Positions 1 to 7,712 of a stretch of DNA of 8,790 bases are shown here, in pieces. This DNA is from Verrucomicrobiota bacterium (GTDB lineage Bacteria > Verrucomicrobiota > Verrucomicrobiia > Limisphaerales > UBA8199): positions 1 to 8,790 of the forward strand of contig JAPLUA010000251.1 in assembly GCA_026397855.1 (NCBI GenBank), in the 5' to 3' direction. The notes under the pieces are model-generated. The model was given only the letters and a program-made list of their open reading frames with translations, was not told the DNA's origin and made no database searches. How positions within the stretch are numbered: the stretch's first letter is position 1; every line of letters starts with the position of its first letter. The position numbers and the translations under genes are program-made.

Positions 1-12
1 CAACCCGCGGAT

Positions 13-40
13 TTTGCGTTCTTTGCGTTCTTTTGCGGCC
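13..40. repeat. 9-bp short tandem repeat downstream of a gene
   Basis: Two exact tandem copies of TTTGCGTTC (13-21 and 22-30) are followed, one base out of register, by a degenerate third copy TTTGCGGCC (32-40). The array starts about 50 bp past the stop of the minus-strand receiver-Hpt gene. On the minus strand it reads as AACGCAAAG-like units. I see no open reading frame or obvious terminator in positions 1-89. It may belong to a dispersed short-repeat family, but one copy in this window cannot show that. Confidence 0.6.
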
Positions 41-89
41 ATTTCAACTGCGTTTTTTAGGATTAACAGCCACAGCCAGTTGCGGGAAA

Positions 90-902
90 TCAGGCCTCGG
101 CCTTGATCCTGATGAGGGCCTCCCGGGCGCGCTCGAATTCAATGCGGGCTTTCTGGACCAGGGGCAGGGATACGGACAGGTAGCCGGTGTTGATTGCCTG
201 GACGATTTCATCGGCCAAGGCGGCGAGGTTGCGTGCGCCGAGGTTGCCGGCGCCGCCCTTGAGGGCCGTGGCGGCGCTGCAGGCGCGGGATACCGCCTCG
301 ACCCCGGTGCTGGTGACGGACTTCTCCATCGCATCCAACTGCGCCGGGGCTTCGCGGAGGAACAGGTCAATCAACTCCGCGAGGGGATCGGCCCGCTGCG
401 GCATGCGCAACTGGCGGAGGCTGGCGATGACAACCGGGTCAATCACCGAATCCAGGGCCTGCTGGGCCGCGCGGTCGGCCATGGCACGGTGCAGTGCGGC
501 TTCCAGCTCCGGCAATTGCACCGGCTTGTTGATGAAATCGTCCATGCCCGCATCGAGGCATTTCTCCCTGCTGTCGGCCTGGGAATTGGCGGTCATGGCT
601 ATAATGTAAGTGGGCCGGGCCGGGCTGGAGGCTTCCGGCTGCTTCTTCTCCGCCTCGCGAATCTGCCATGTGGCCTCGTAGCCGCTCATCTCGGGCATGC
701 TACAGTCCATGAGGATGACGTCATAGCGGCCGCGCCCGACGGCCGCGAGAACCTCGGCGCCGTCGGCAACGGCATCGGCGGCCCAGCCCAGTTTCTCGAG
801 CTGCTTGAGCGCCAGCATCTGGTTGACGGGAGAGTCCTCGGCGACGAGGATGCGGACCGCCTTCGGGGCGGCGGACGCGGGGGTGGAGGCGGGAGTGTTC
901 AT
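90..902 (-). CDS. Response regulator receiver protein with degenerate C-terminal Hpt domain
   Basis: This 270-residue soluble protein has two domains. Residues 16-142 form a CheY-like receiver: acidic pair E22/D23, phosphoacceptor D66 in the DVILMD strand, switch residue T104 in AMTAN and conserved K126 in NKP. Residues 165-265 form a helical Hpt-like bundle. In Hpt domains the phosphorelay histidine sits two residues before LKG; here that position is T212 (ATALKGGAGNLGA), so the domain should be unable to carry phosphate, although the LKG..GNLGA turn is conserved. The ATG overlaps the stop of the upstream receiver-Hpt gene (ATGA, 4 bp) and has no clear Shine-Dalgarno site, which suggests translational coupling. 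It is the last gene of the kinase cluster. No output domain is present. It may be a phosphate sink, a binding-only partner of the kinase, or a decaying paralogue of its neighbour. The receiver assignment is firm and the Hpt fold is fairly firm. Confidence 0.9.
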   Translation of the reverse strand: MNTPASTPASAAPKAVRILVAEDSPVNQMLALKQLEKLGWAADAVADGAEVLAAVGRGRYDVILMDCSMPEMSGYEATWQIREAEKKQPEASSPARPTYIIAMTANSQADSREKCLDAGMDDFINKPVQLPELEAALHRAMADRAAQQALDSVIDPVVIASLRQLRMPQRADPLAELIDLFLREAPAQLDAMEKSVTSTGVEAVSRACSAATALKGGAGNLGARNLAALADEIVQAINTGYLSVSLPLVQKARIEFERAREALIRIKAEA

Positions 903-1660
903 AAGTGGATGAGTGATTGTCGTATCTGTTCCAACTGCGGCTTGGCCGCAATAAAGGCATCGTTGATCTCCATGAGCAAGGATCCGATCGGTTCGGGCTC
1001 CCGATTCCTGGCGAGGTCTTCAATGCGGGCGGCCAGCTCCTGGATCCGGGTGGCGCCGATGTTGCCGGCGCTCGATTTGACGGGGTGCAAGGCGTTCTCG
1101 ACGCCGACCAGGTCCCCCTCGGCGTAGGCGAGGCGGCCCTGGGCAATCATCCGGGCTGTGTATTGGAGGAACACCTCGATCATCTCCGCAGTGAACTTGT
1201 CACCGCCCCGCTTGCGCAGTTGATCCAGCGTGCCCGAGACCACGAGGCCGGGCTCGGCGGGAACGGTATCCGGGGCGGGCGGACCGCCGGCGAGCCTCCG
1301 CTGAATCGCGCCCAGCAGAACCCTCTCATCCACAATCGGCTTGGTGACGTAGTCATCGAAGCCCAGGGATAGATACTTCTCCCGATCGCCCGCCATTGCG
1401 TGCGCTGTGAGGGCGATCACCGGCAGGTCGCGCAGTCCCGGTGTGGCCCGGATGCGCTGCAGCACGGCCACGCCATCCATCTCGGGGAGGGAAATATCGA
1501 GCAGCAGGAGGTCCGGCTTTTCCGGTTCCAGCCCCGCCAGCACACTGGGGCCGTCCGTGTATTCGCGAACCTCGTACAAAGGCTCCAGGATCACCCGGAC
1601 CAGCAGCCGGTTATCGGGATTGTCTTCGACAACGGCGATCTTCTTCATGGGCGACGTCAT
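899..1660 (-). CDS. Response regulator receiver protein with intact C-terminal Hpt domain
   Basis: This 253-residue protein is a receiver-Hpt two-domain phosphorelay component. The receiver spans about residues 6-125: E12/D13, phosphoacceptor D55 in LLLLDISLPEMDG, T85 in ALTAHAM, and K107 in TKP. The Hpt domain spans about 145-250 and keeps the histidine H192 in ALHPVKSSAGNIGA. It could therefore accept phosphate at D55 from the upstream kinase and pass it on, or exchange it with a partner, through H192. No DNA-binding domain follows. The start is uncertain. ATG at 1660 gives MTSPMKK and ATG at 1648 gives MKKIAVV. GTG at 1669 is better spaced (7 nt) from an AGGAAAG sequence and would add three residues. 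The gene follows the kinase after about 125 bp containing a 7-bp tandem repeat, and its TGA overlaps the next ATG. The fused gene order and matching domains suggest it arose by duplication with its neighbour, or from the split tail of a hybrid kinase. Confidence 0.92.
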   Translation of the reverse strand: MTSPMKKIAVVEDNPDNRLLVRVILEPLYEVREYTDGPSVLAGLEPEKPDLLLLDISLPEMDGVAVLQRIRATPGLRDLPVIALTAHAMAGDREKYLSLGFDDYVTKPIVDERVLLGAIQRRLAGGPPAPDTVPAEPGLVVSGTLDQLRKRGGDKFTAEMIEVFLQYTARMIAQGRLAYAEGDLVGVENALHPVKSSAGNIGATRIQELAARIEDLARNREPEPIGSLLMEINDAFIAAKPQLEQIRQSLIHL

Positions 1661-1750
1661 ACCGCGCACACCAGCGCTTTCCTGACCATACTCCCGCTTC
1701 CCGCCGCCGTCCACTCTTTCAAGCAAGCCGCAAAACAGCCCCTCCCCACC

Positions 1751-1792
1751 TCACGCATCTCGCATCACGCATCTCGCATCACGCATCACGCC
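1751..1792. repeat. 7-bp short tandem repeat overlapping the kinase stop codon
   Basis: Six contiguous heptamers alternate between TCACGCA and TCTCGCA on the plus strand (1751, 1758, 1765, 1772, 1779), and the last unit is TCACGCC (1786-1792). On the coding (minus) strand this reads as TGATGCG and AGATGCG units. The first unit contains the TGA stop of the histidine kinase (1786-1788), so the array starts at the end of the gene and fills part of the gap to the receiver-Hpt gene. The role is unknown. Replication slippage or a dispersed intergenic repeat family are both plausible. Confidence 0.85.
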
Positions 1793-4035
1793 TCCCGTTC
1801 CACCTCGCCGCTCTCCAGGATGACGCTAAACGTCGAACCCCTCCCGACTTCGCTCGCAGCCTCAATCCGGTAGCCCATGAGGCGGCAGAGGGCCAGCGAG
1901 ATCGTCAGCCCCAGGCCGGTGCCGCCATACTTGCGCGCTGTGCCGGCGTCGCCCTGCTGGAAGGCCTCGAAAATGAGCCCGAGCTTCTCGGGCGGAATCC
2001 CGATGCCGGTGTCGGAGACGTCCAGGCGGACCGGGCGGTGGCCGGCCGGGTCGGTCACGACACGGACGGTGACACTGCCGCGCTCGGTGAACTTGAGCGC
2101 GTTGCCGATGAGATTGATGATCACCTGCCTGAGCTTGCCGGGATCGGTCAGGATGGGCTCCATCTTCTCCGGCAGGTCGGCCCGGAGTTCGACCGGCTTG
2201 TCCCGCACCAACCCCTCCTCCTCGGCGATCGTATCCCGCACCAACTGATCGAGGGCGACCACCGAGCTCTGCACCTCCATCTTGTGGGCCTCGATCTTGG
2301 ACAGGTCGAGGATTTCATTGATAAGGCCGAGGAGGTGGTTGCCGTTGGACTGGATGCGGTCCAGGAAGTTCAGCTCGGCGGGGTTTAGAGTGCCGGCCTT
2401 GTTCTTGAGGAGGATATTGGCGAAGCCGATGATGGAATTGAGCGGGGTGCGCAGCTCGTGGCTCATGCTGGCCAGAAAGTGGCTCTTGGCGCGGCTGGCC
2501 TCCTCGGCGGCCTCCTTGGCGCGCCGCATCGCCTCCTCGGCGCGCTTGCGATCGGTGATGTCGCGGGAGATGCCGAAGGTGCCGACGATCTGCCCCGTAT
2601 GATCGCGCAGGGGCATCTTGGTGCTCAGGGCCCAGGTGATGGAGCCGTCGGGCCAGGTCTCCTTTTCCTCCTGCGTCAGGGGCTGGCGGCTGCGGATGAC
2701 CTCCTGCTCGTCATTGGCGGCTTTTTGCGCGTGCTCCTTGGCAAAGAAATCGAAGTCGGTCTTCCCGACGGCCTGGGCGGGATCCTCCAGGTGGAACCGA
2801 CGCAGGTGCGCGCGATTGTTGCGCAGGAACCGGTTCTGGAGGTCCTTGAAGTAGATGCGATCCGGCAGGTTATCCATCAGCGTCTGGAGCAGGTAGCGCT
2901 CATATTCGAGCCGCTCGTTGGCCGACCGCAGCGCCGCCGTCATGTCCGAGGCCATGCCCAGCGCCCGCTCGCGGGTCGTGCTGAGGGACCAGACGATGCC
3001 GAAGAGCAGCAGGCTGAGGAGGGCGCCGCCGGCCCCGGCCAGGGCCGATGCGCTCCTGGGAATCATGGCCTCAAAGGCGGGCTTGCTGGAAAAAACCAGC
3101 CGCCACTGGCGCCCGCCGGTGACGAGCAGGAACTCGTCCGAGAACTTTGCATGGTAATCGGCGGGATGGGCTTCGTTCTCAAAGATCCCTTTCTCCCGGG
3201 CATCGGGGGTCTCGTCGAGGACGCGGAAATACATCATCGGGGATTTGTTGGCCAGGATGCCCTGCATGAGCTGCGCGGTCACGAAGCGGGCATAGACCCA
3301 GCCCTCGATGCCGGCGCGGCGTTGGGCCAGGGTGCCCCGCGGCTGGCGGTTGTGATACACCGGCAGCATCATCAGGAAGCCCGACGGCGCTCCGCCGGCT
3401 TTCCCCGCCAGCGTGAGGGTTCCGCTCATGGCCGTGGCCCCCGTGTCGCGGGATTTCTCCGCCAAAGCCCGCCGCTGCGGGTCGGCCCCGAAATCCTGGC
3501 CGAGCAGGGCGGAATGCCGGGCCTGGGGCTCGATGTATTTGACGATGAGAAGGTCCTCCGCAGTGCCGGGGCTGGCGACCTGGAAGCCGGGCGTTTTGTC
3601 GGCGCGCGTGGTGTTGACGAAATCCTCAAGCTCCGTGCGCCGCACAGAGGCGATGAACCCCAGCCCGTCAATGCCGGGGAAGCGCTCGTTGATCGAGATG
3701 CTCTCGACGTAGCTCTTCCACTCGTCGCGTTCGACGGAGAGGCTGGCGGCATACAGGCCCGCGGCCCCGTGCAGCACATCCTGGTAGATCAGCATCCGCT
3801 CTTCCAAAGCCGCCGCGATGCGATTGGCCTCCTCGTCGAACCGGTTCCGGGTGCCCAACTCCTCATGGTTTCGCACAATGAGCCACCCGGCGGCACTGGC
3901 CGCCAGCGAGAGGGCCAGGACGATCCATGCGGCAGGGTGCAGGACGATGGAGGATCCGCGCGGGCCGGGTGCGGACGATGCTTGCGGGCTGGAGGACTGC
4001 CGCGCCGGGGTGCCTGGTGTCATTTCGCCGCTCAT
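1786..4035 (-). CDS. Membrane sensor histidine kinase, CHASE-PAS-HisKA-HATPase
   Basis: This 749-residue inner-membrane sensor kinase has a Pro/Ser-rich cytoplasmic N-terminus and a first membrane helix at about 36-54. An extracytoplasmic CHASE domain follows (about 75-320, with the typical FPGIDGLGFIASV at 119-131), then a second helix at about 331-351. A PAS domain covers 383-498 and ends in GISRDITDRKRAE. A short coiled linker leads to HisKA (phosphoacceptor H526 in SHELRTPLN) and a complete HATPase: N-box N641/N645, G1 DTGIGI at 675-680, F-box FEAF at 689-692, G2 GGTGLGL at 704-710. It ends just after the ATPase, so the receiver and Hpt parts of a hybrid kinase are missing and are supplied by the next two genes. 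CHASE ligands are mostly unknown in bacteria. The ATG at 4035 is 9 bp after the glycosyltransferase stop, and an AGGG overlaps that TAG with 7 nt spacing. A start at 4023 (MTPGTP) is possible. Domain calls are firm; the signal sensed is unknown. Confidence 0.95.
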   Translation of the reverse strand: MSGEMTPGTPARQSSSPQASSAPGPRGSSIVLHPAAWIVLALSLAASAAGWLIVRNHEELGTRNRFDEEANRIAAALEERMLIYQDVLHGAAGLYAASLSVERDEWKSYVESISINERFPGIDGLGFIASVRRTELEDFVNTTRADKTPGFQVASPGTAEDLLIVKYIEPQARHSALLGQDFGADPQRRALAEKSRDTGATAMSGTLTLAGKAGGAPSGFLMMLPVYHNRQPRGTLAQRRAGIEGWVYARFVTAQLMQGILANKSPMMYFRVLDETPDAREKGIFENEAHPADYHAKFSDEFLLVTGGRQWRLVFSSKPAFEAMIPRSASALAGAGGALLSLLLFGIVWSLSTTRERALGMASDMTAALRSANERLEYERYLLQTLMDNLPDRIYFKDLQNRFLRNNRAHLRRFHLEDPAQAVGKTDFDFFAKEHAQKAANDEQEVIRSRQPLTQEEKETWPDGSITWALSTKMPLRDHTGQIVGTFGISRDITDRKRAEEAMRRAKEAAEEASRAKSHFLASMSHELRTPLNSIIGFANILLKNKAGTLNPAELNFLDRIQSNGNHLLGLINEILDLSKIEAHKMEVQSSVVALDQLVRDTIAEEEGLVRDKPVELRADLPEKMEPILTDPGKLRQVIINLIGNALKFTERGSVTVRVVTDPAGHRPVRLDVSDTGIGIPPEKLGLIFEAFQQGDAGTARKYGGTGLGLTISLALCRLMGYRIEAASEVGRGSTFSVILESGEVEREA

Positions 4036-4044
4036 GGAGCTGCC

Positions 4045-4773
4045 CTACAGACGCCGCCCGTCGTACCAGGTGTGGCAGGCTTCGCGGCTGGCCAGGGTCT
4101 TGCCGCCCCCGAAAACGGTCCGCGCCAGGAAGCGGAGATGCTCCCCCATGGTATAAAGCCGGAGCTTGCGCGCGGAGGTCACACTGGGATGGCGATGCAG
4201 CATGACGATGCGCTTGCCCGTTTCGCGCGCGCGCAGCTTCAGGCGCCGGCTCAGGTCTATTTCCTCCGCCGCAAACAGTTCCCGGCTGAAGCCCCCGATC
4301 GCCCGGAAAGCGGCCGCCTCGCAGAAGATGAAGGACCCCGCCAGCAGGCAGCCCGCGCGGCTGATGGCATTCCAGAGCCGCGCAATCCAACTCGCCAACG
4401 GGTAGTCGCCATCCAGCTTCACCGTCGAACCGCCCGCCAGGCAGGTCCCCGACTGGATGCACTGGGCAACTTCTCCAAACAACCGGGCGTTCGGGTTCGA
4501 GTCGGCATCAATGAAAACGAGCCAGTCTCCGGTCGCAGCGGCGGCGCCGGAATTGCGGGCGCGGCCGATCTGGTTGATCGGTTCGAACACGACCGCGGCG
4601 CCACCCGCCCGGGCCGTCTCGGCGGTGCGGTCGGTTGAGTTATTGTCGCAGACGATCAGCTCGGACCCCCAGCCCAGTGCGGTGAAGGCCCCGCAAGCCG
4701 CGTTAACATGGCGCAGCGTCTCGCCAATGAGACGCTCCTCATTGAAGGCGGGAATGATGAGGGAGACTTTCAC
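4045..4773 (-). CDS. Family 2 (GT-A) glycosyltransferase
   Basis: This 242-residue protein is a small inverting glycosyltransferase of family 2. The N-terminal strand VSLIIPAFNEE, the DNNSTD nucleotide-binding turn (about 43-48), GRARNSGA (70-77) and the metal-binding DAD (D89 and D91 in FIDADSNP) define the GT-A fold. AEEIDLSRRL (E170/E171) fits the acidic catalytic-base region. No strong membrane helix follows, so it is probably cytosolic or peripheral. It would move a sugar from a nucleotide-sugar to a lipid, glycan or protein acceptor that cannot be predicted. I chose GTG at 4773 because the protein then opens directly on the conserved first strand and GGAG lies 5 nt upstream. The longer frame to 4971 would add 66 residues of low-complexity sequence overlapping the upstream membrane-protein gene. 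It lies 34 bp after that gene and 9 bp before the kinase, so it is likely cotranscribed with both. Confidence 0.9.
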   Translation of the reverse strand: MKVSLIIPAFNEERLIGETLRHVNAACGAFTALGWGSELIVCDNNSTDRTAETARAGGAAVVFEPINQIGRARNSGAAAATGDWLVFIDADSNPNARLFGEVAQCIQSGTCLAGGSTVKLDGDYPLASWIARLWNAISRAGCLLAGSFIFCEAAAFRAIGGFSRELFAAEEIDLSRRLKLRARETGKRIVMLHRHPSVTSARKLRLYTMGEHLRFLARTVFGGGKTLASREACHTWYDGRRL

Positions 4774-4778
4774 GCAGG

Positions 4779-4782
4779 CTCC
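4779..4782 (-). promoter_or_regulatory. Shine-Dalgarno site for the glycosyltransferase GTG start
   Basis: On the minus strand GGAG is followed by a 5-nt spacer (CCTGC) and then GTG at 4773-4771. This site supports the GTG start over the longer upstream reading frame. Confidence 0.6.
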
Positions 4783-4807
4783 AACCCCGCAGCGTATCCT
4801 TGTCGCC

Positions 4808-5200
4808 CTACGGCGGGGAAACCGGCCTTGAAGGCTTGGCCACCGCCACGGGAGCAGCCGGCCTGGGCAGGTCTTTCGATAGTTCCTTCGCGCGCCTCCA
4901 GGGGACCAGGAGGTGCGGGTGAATGCTCCCCGTAAAGAGCCATCCGAGGCAGAAGACGATGAAGATGGCAAGGCTGGCTATCTTGATGCGGAACATGGAC
5001 AGATCCCCGCTCGTGTAGGGGATGAAGGTGGCCTGTCCCAAACCCATGGTCAGGGTGGTGACGATCAGGGCCAGCATACCGCCCCCAAGCCCCCACAGCA
5101 CCACGTTCTTCTGCGCCTTGGAGGCCATGACGCCAAACCAGATCGCCGTGGCCGCGGCGATGGGCCAGGGGATCGCACCGATAATCGCGTTCGTTTCCAT
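4808..5200 (-). CDS. Small three-helix membrane protein of unknown function
   Basis: I do not recognise this 130-residue protein. It has three hydrophobic segments, at about 5-26, 33-55 and 72-92, joined by short loops. The basic stretch after the third helix (PWRRAKELSK, 100-109) and the Pro/Ala/Val-rich tail (111-130, ending RPVSPP) suggest a cytoplasmic C-terminus. The loop GQATFIPYTSGDLSMFR between helices 2 and 3 would then be exposed. The ATG at 5200 is chosen because the protein begins just before the first helix. The frame extends to 5266 but would add 22 residues running into the operator-like repeats. No Shine-Dalgarno site precedes the ATG. It is the first gene of the minus-strand run leading into the glycosyltransferase and the phosphorelay. 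It may serve the same envelope-linked process, but that is only inferred from position. Confidence 0.75.
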   Translation of the reverse strand: METNAIIGAIPWPIAAATAIWFGVMASKAQKNVVLWGLGGGMLALIVTTLTMGLGQATFIPYTSGDLSMFRIKIASLAIFIVFCLGWLFTGSIHPHLLVPWRRAKELSKDLPRPAAPVAVAKPSRPVSPP

Positions 5201-5209
5201 AATGCTAAG

Positions 5210-5220
5210 ACCATACCACA
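5210..5220 (-). promoter_or_regulatory. Possible extended -10 promoter for the minus-strand gene run
   Basis: On the minus strand TGTGGTATGGT contains TGGTATGGT, which fits the extended -10 pattern TGnTATnnT. It would place a start site near 5203, only a few bases before the ATG at 5200. That would make the transcript nearly leaderless, in keeping with the missing Shine-Dalgarno site. The -35 region is weak. Confidence 0.25.
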
Positions 5221-5243
5221 GACCCCTGCGTTCGCTAAAGACA

Positions 5244-5273
5244 ATAACAATCTGGCGACATAACAATCTGGCG
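5244..5273. repeat. Perfect 14-bp direct repeat, candidate operator
   Basis: ATAACAATCTGGCG occurs at 5244-5257 and again at 5260-5273, with 2 bp between the copies (16-bp period). The pair sits in the 194-bp divergent gap, 44-73 bp upstream of the membrane-protein ATG and 122-151 bp upstream of the htrA ATG. Two exact copies so close together between divergent genes suggest binding sites for a regulator. A local duplication is the alternative. Confidence 0.55.
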
Positions 5274-5286
5274 GACCGGCCGCCAG
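5268..5286. repeat. 7-bp inverted repeat (hairpin) in the divergent region
   Basis: CTGGCGG (5268-5274) and CCGCCAG (5280-5286) are perfect inverted arms around a 5-nt centre. The left arm shares bases with the second copy of the 14-bp direct repeat. There is no T-run, so an intrinsic terminator is unlikely. An operator is more plausible. Confidence 0.45.
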
Positions 5287-5307
5287 CGTTGCTCCCCCTG
5301 CCCTCCC

Positions 5308-5321
5308 TTACAAAACTGTAA
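5308..5321. promoter_or_regulatory. Palindromic operator-like site upstream of htrA
   Basis: TTACA (5308-5312) and TGTAA (5317-5321) are perfect inverted arms around AAAC, 74 bp upstream of the htrA ATG. The size and AT content suit a dimeric regulator, but a 5-bp arm can occur by chance. Confidence 0.3.
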
Positions 5322-5331
5322 TGTGCCAGAA

Positions 5332-5353
5332 AGGTTGCAGTCAGGTTGAAATC
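5332..5353 (+). promoter_or_regulatory. 11-bp-phased direct repeat upstream of htrA
   Basis: AGGTTGCAGTC (5332-5342) is followed directly by AGGTTGAAATC (5343-5353), with 9 of 11 bases identical. Direct half-sites one helical turn apart are typical of winged-helix (OmpR/PhoB-type) response regulators. The pair lies 42-63 bp before the htrA ATG, where an activator or RNA polymerase would bind. No good sigma-70 -10 box follows, so the promoter itself is not assigned. Confidence 0.35.
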
Positions 5354-5394
5354 GTTCTAAAGGTAACAAATAGAGCATTATCGTATCGAGACCT

Positions 5395-6914
<1,520 letters not shown>

Positions 6915-6915
<1 letters not shown>

Positions 6916-7601
6916 TGAAGATCCAGAAAGGCATACAGTCCGGCACGCTCGGGACCACGGTGAGCGTCAACAGCAAATACGGGCAGGTCGTGCGCACCCG
7001 ACCGCGCCACAACCGGCAGGATACGGAGGCGCGGCTGCGCTCCCGGAACAACTGCGCGACTTATTCCCGGCTCTGGGGCCGGCTCACCGACCAGCAGCGG
7101 GAGGGTTGGATGGCGCTGGCCCTGCACACCTCCTGCCGGTCTGCGGGCGGCACGGGCGCGCCCCTGCACGGCTGCCAGCTGCTGGTCAAGATCAACTGCA
7201 CCCTGGCTGCGGCGGGATTGCCGCCCGTGAAGAACCCGCCCAGGCCGGCGAAGTTCGGACCCAACCCGGTCCAGCGGCTCCGCATCACGAGCCGGCAGGG
7301 CAAGGTGAAGCTGGAACTTGCACTGGACCACCCGCCCGCCGCGCACATCGTGGTGCTGGGCTCGCGCCCGTGCAGCGCGGGCATCTCCGTGCGCAGCAGC
7401 TACTCGATCATCGGCCTGCTCCCCGCGCCGAAACGCGGCCTCAGCGACATCACCGCGCTCTACGTCGCGCGGTTCGGCGAGCCGCCGCCCGGGAGGCGTG
7501 TGTTCATCCGGACGCGGCAGATCATCAACGGCTGGGTGGACGCGTTTAAGGATACCCACGCGCGGGTTCCGGAGGCGGGAGACGCCACAGTCTCCCCATA
7601 G
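6915..7601 (+). CDS. Uncharacterised basic protein translationally coupled to htrA
   Basis: This 228-residue protein has no signal peptide or membrane helix that I can see. The N-terminal part (1-70) is rich in Arg and Lys. It contains a Gly/Thr/Val stretch (GTLGTTVSVNSKYGQVVRTRP, about 10-30), an Arg-rich helix with regularly spaced arginines (34-44), and WGRLTDQQREGW (54-65). The C-terminal part (about 103-210) starts at LPPVKNPPRP and is predicted to be mostly beta strands, ending with GRRVFIRTRQIINGW. By eye it resembles a fibronectin-III-like fold, but this is not established. There are five cysteines (47, 74, 87, 95, 153). The ATG shares one base with the htrA TGA, so translation is probably coupled and the two proteins are made together. 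I have the impression that similar N-terminal regions occur in unnamed bacterial proteins, but I cannot give a function. A role linked to the protease is inferred only from gene order. Confidence 0.8.
7577..7596 (+). repeat. Stem-loop at the 3' end of the htrA-linked gene
   Basis: GGGAGAC (7577-7583) pairs perfectly with GTCTCCC (7590-7596) around a 6-nt loop. It lies within the last codons, just before the TAG at 7599-7601. No U-tract follows, so it is not a standard intrinsic terminator. It could protect the 3' end of the message or help termination. Confidence 0.4.
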
Positions 7602-7629
7602 CCTCTCCGTGGTAGCAAGGTAGTATCAA

Positions 7630-7662
7630 CGTCGTTTCAAGATCGTTTCAAGGTCGTTTCGA
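7630..7662. repeat. 11-bp tandem repeat between convergent genes
   Basis: Three contiguous 11-mers share the core TCGTTTC: CGTCGTTTCAA (7630-7640), GATCGTTTCAA (7641-7651) and GGTCGTTTCGA (7652-7662). They lie in the 111-bp gap between the convergent 3' ends of the htrA-linked gene and the TauE/SafE gene. A promoter or operator role is therefore unlikely. The rest of the gap shows no gene and no clear terminator. Confidence 0.75.
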
Positions 7663-7712
7663 GGTTCCGCAATTAGACGGTGCCGCAAAGAGAACTGTTC
7701 AGCGCCGGGCGG

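Noticed and set aside
45..82. CAACTG/CAGTTG inverted pair downstream of the last receiver-Hpt gene as a terminator
   Set aside because: The arms are only 6 bp with a 26-nt loop, and the minus strand has an A-run rather than a T-run. It does not fit an intrinsic terminator.
33..1127. A 364-codon plus-strand open frame across both receiver-Hpt genes
   Set aside because: It is antisense to two well-supported genes and rich in glycine without recognisable domains.
1661..1726. Upstream TTG start for the first receiver-Hpt gene
   Set aside because: The extra residues come before the usual receiver start and show no conserved sequence. Starts at 1669, 1660 or 1648 fit better.
2458..4638. A 726-codon plus-strand open frame opposite the kinase and glycosyltransferase
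   Set aside because: It is antisense to two genes with complete conserved motifs, and its translation is low-complexity Gly/Ala/Arg-rich with no recognisable domain. High GC with third-position bias produces such frames.
4774..4971. N-terminal extension of the glycosyltransferase
   Set aside because: It would overlap the membrane-protein gene by about 160 bp, is low-complexity, and precedes a GTG start with a good GGAG site.
7602..7712. The 11-bp tandem repeat as a PhoB-like binding site
   Set aside because: The gap lies between converging 3' ends, so there is no promoter there to regulate. A repeat array is the simpler reading.
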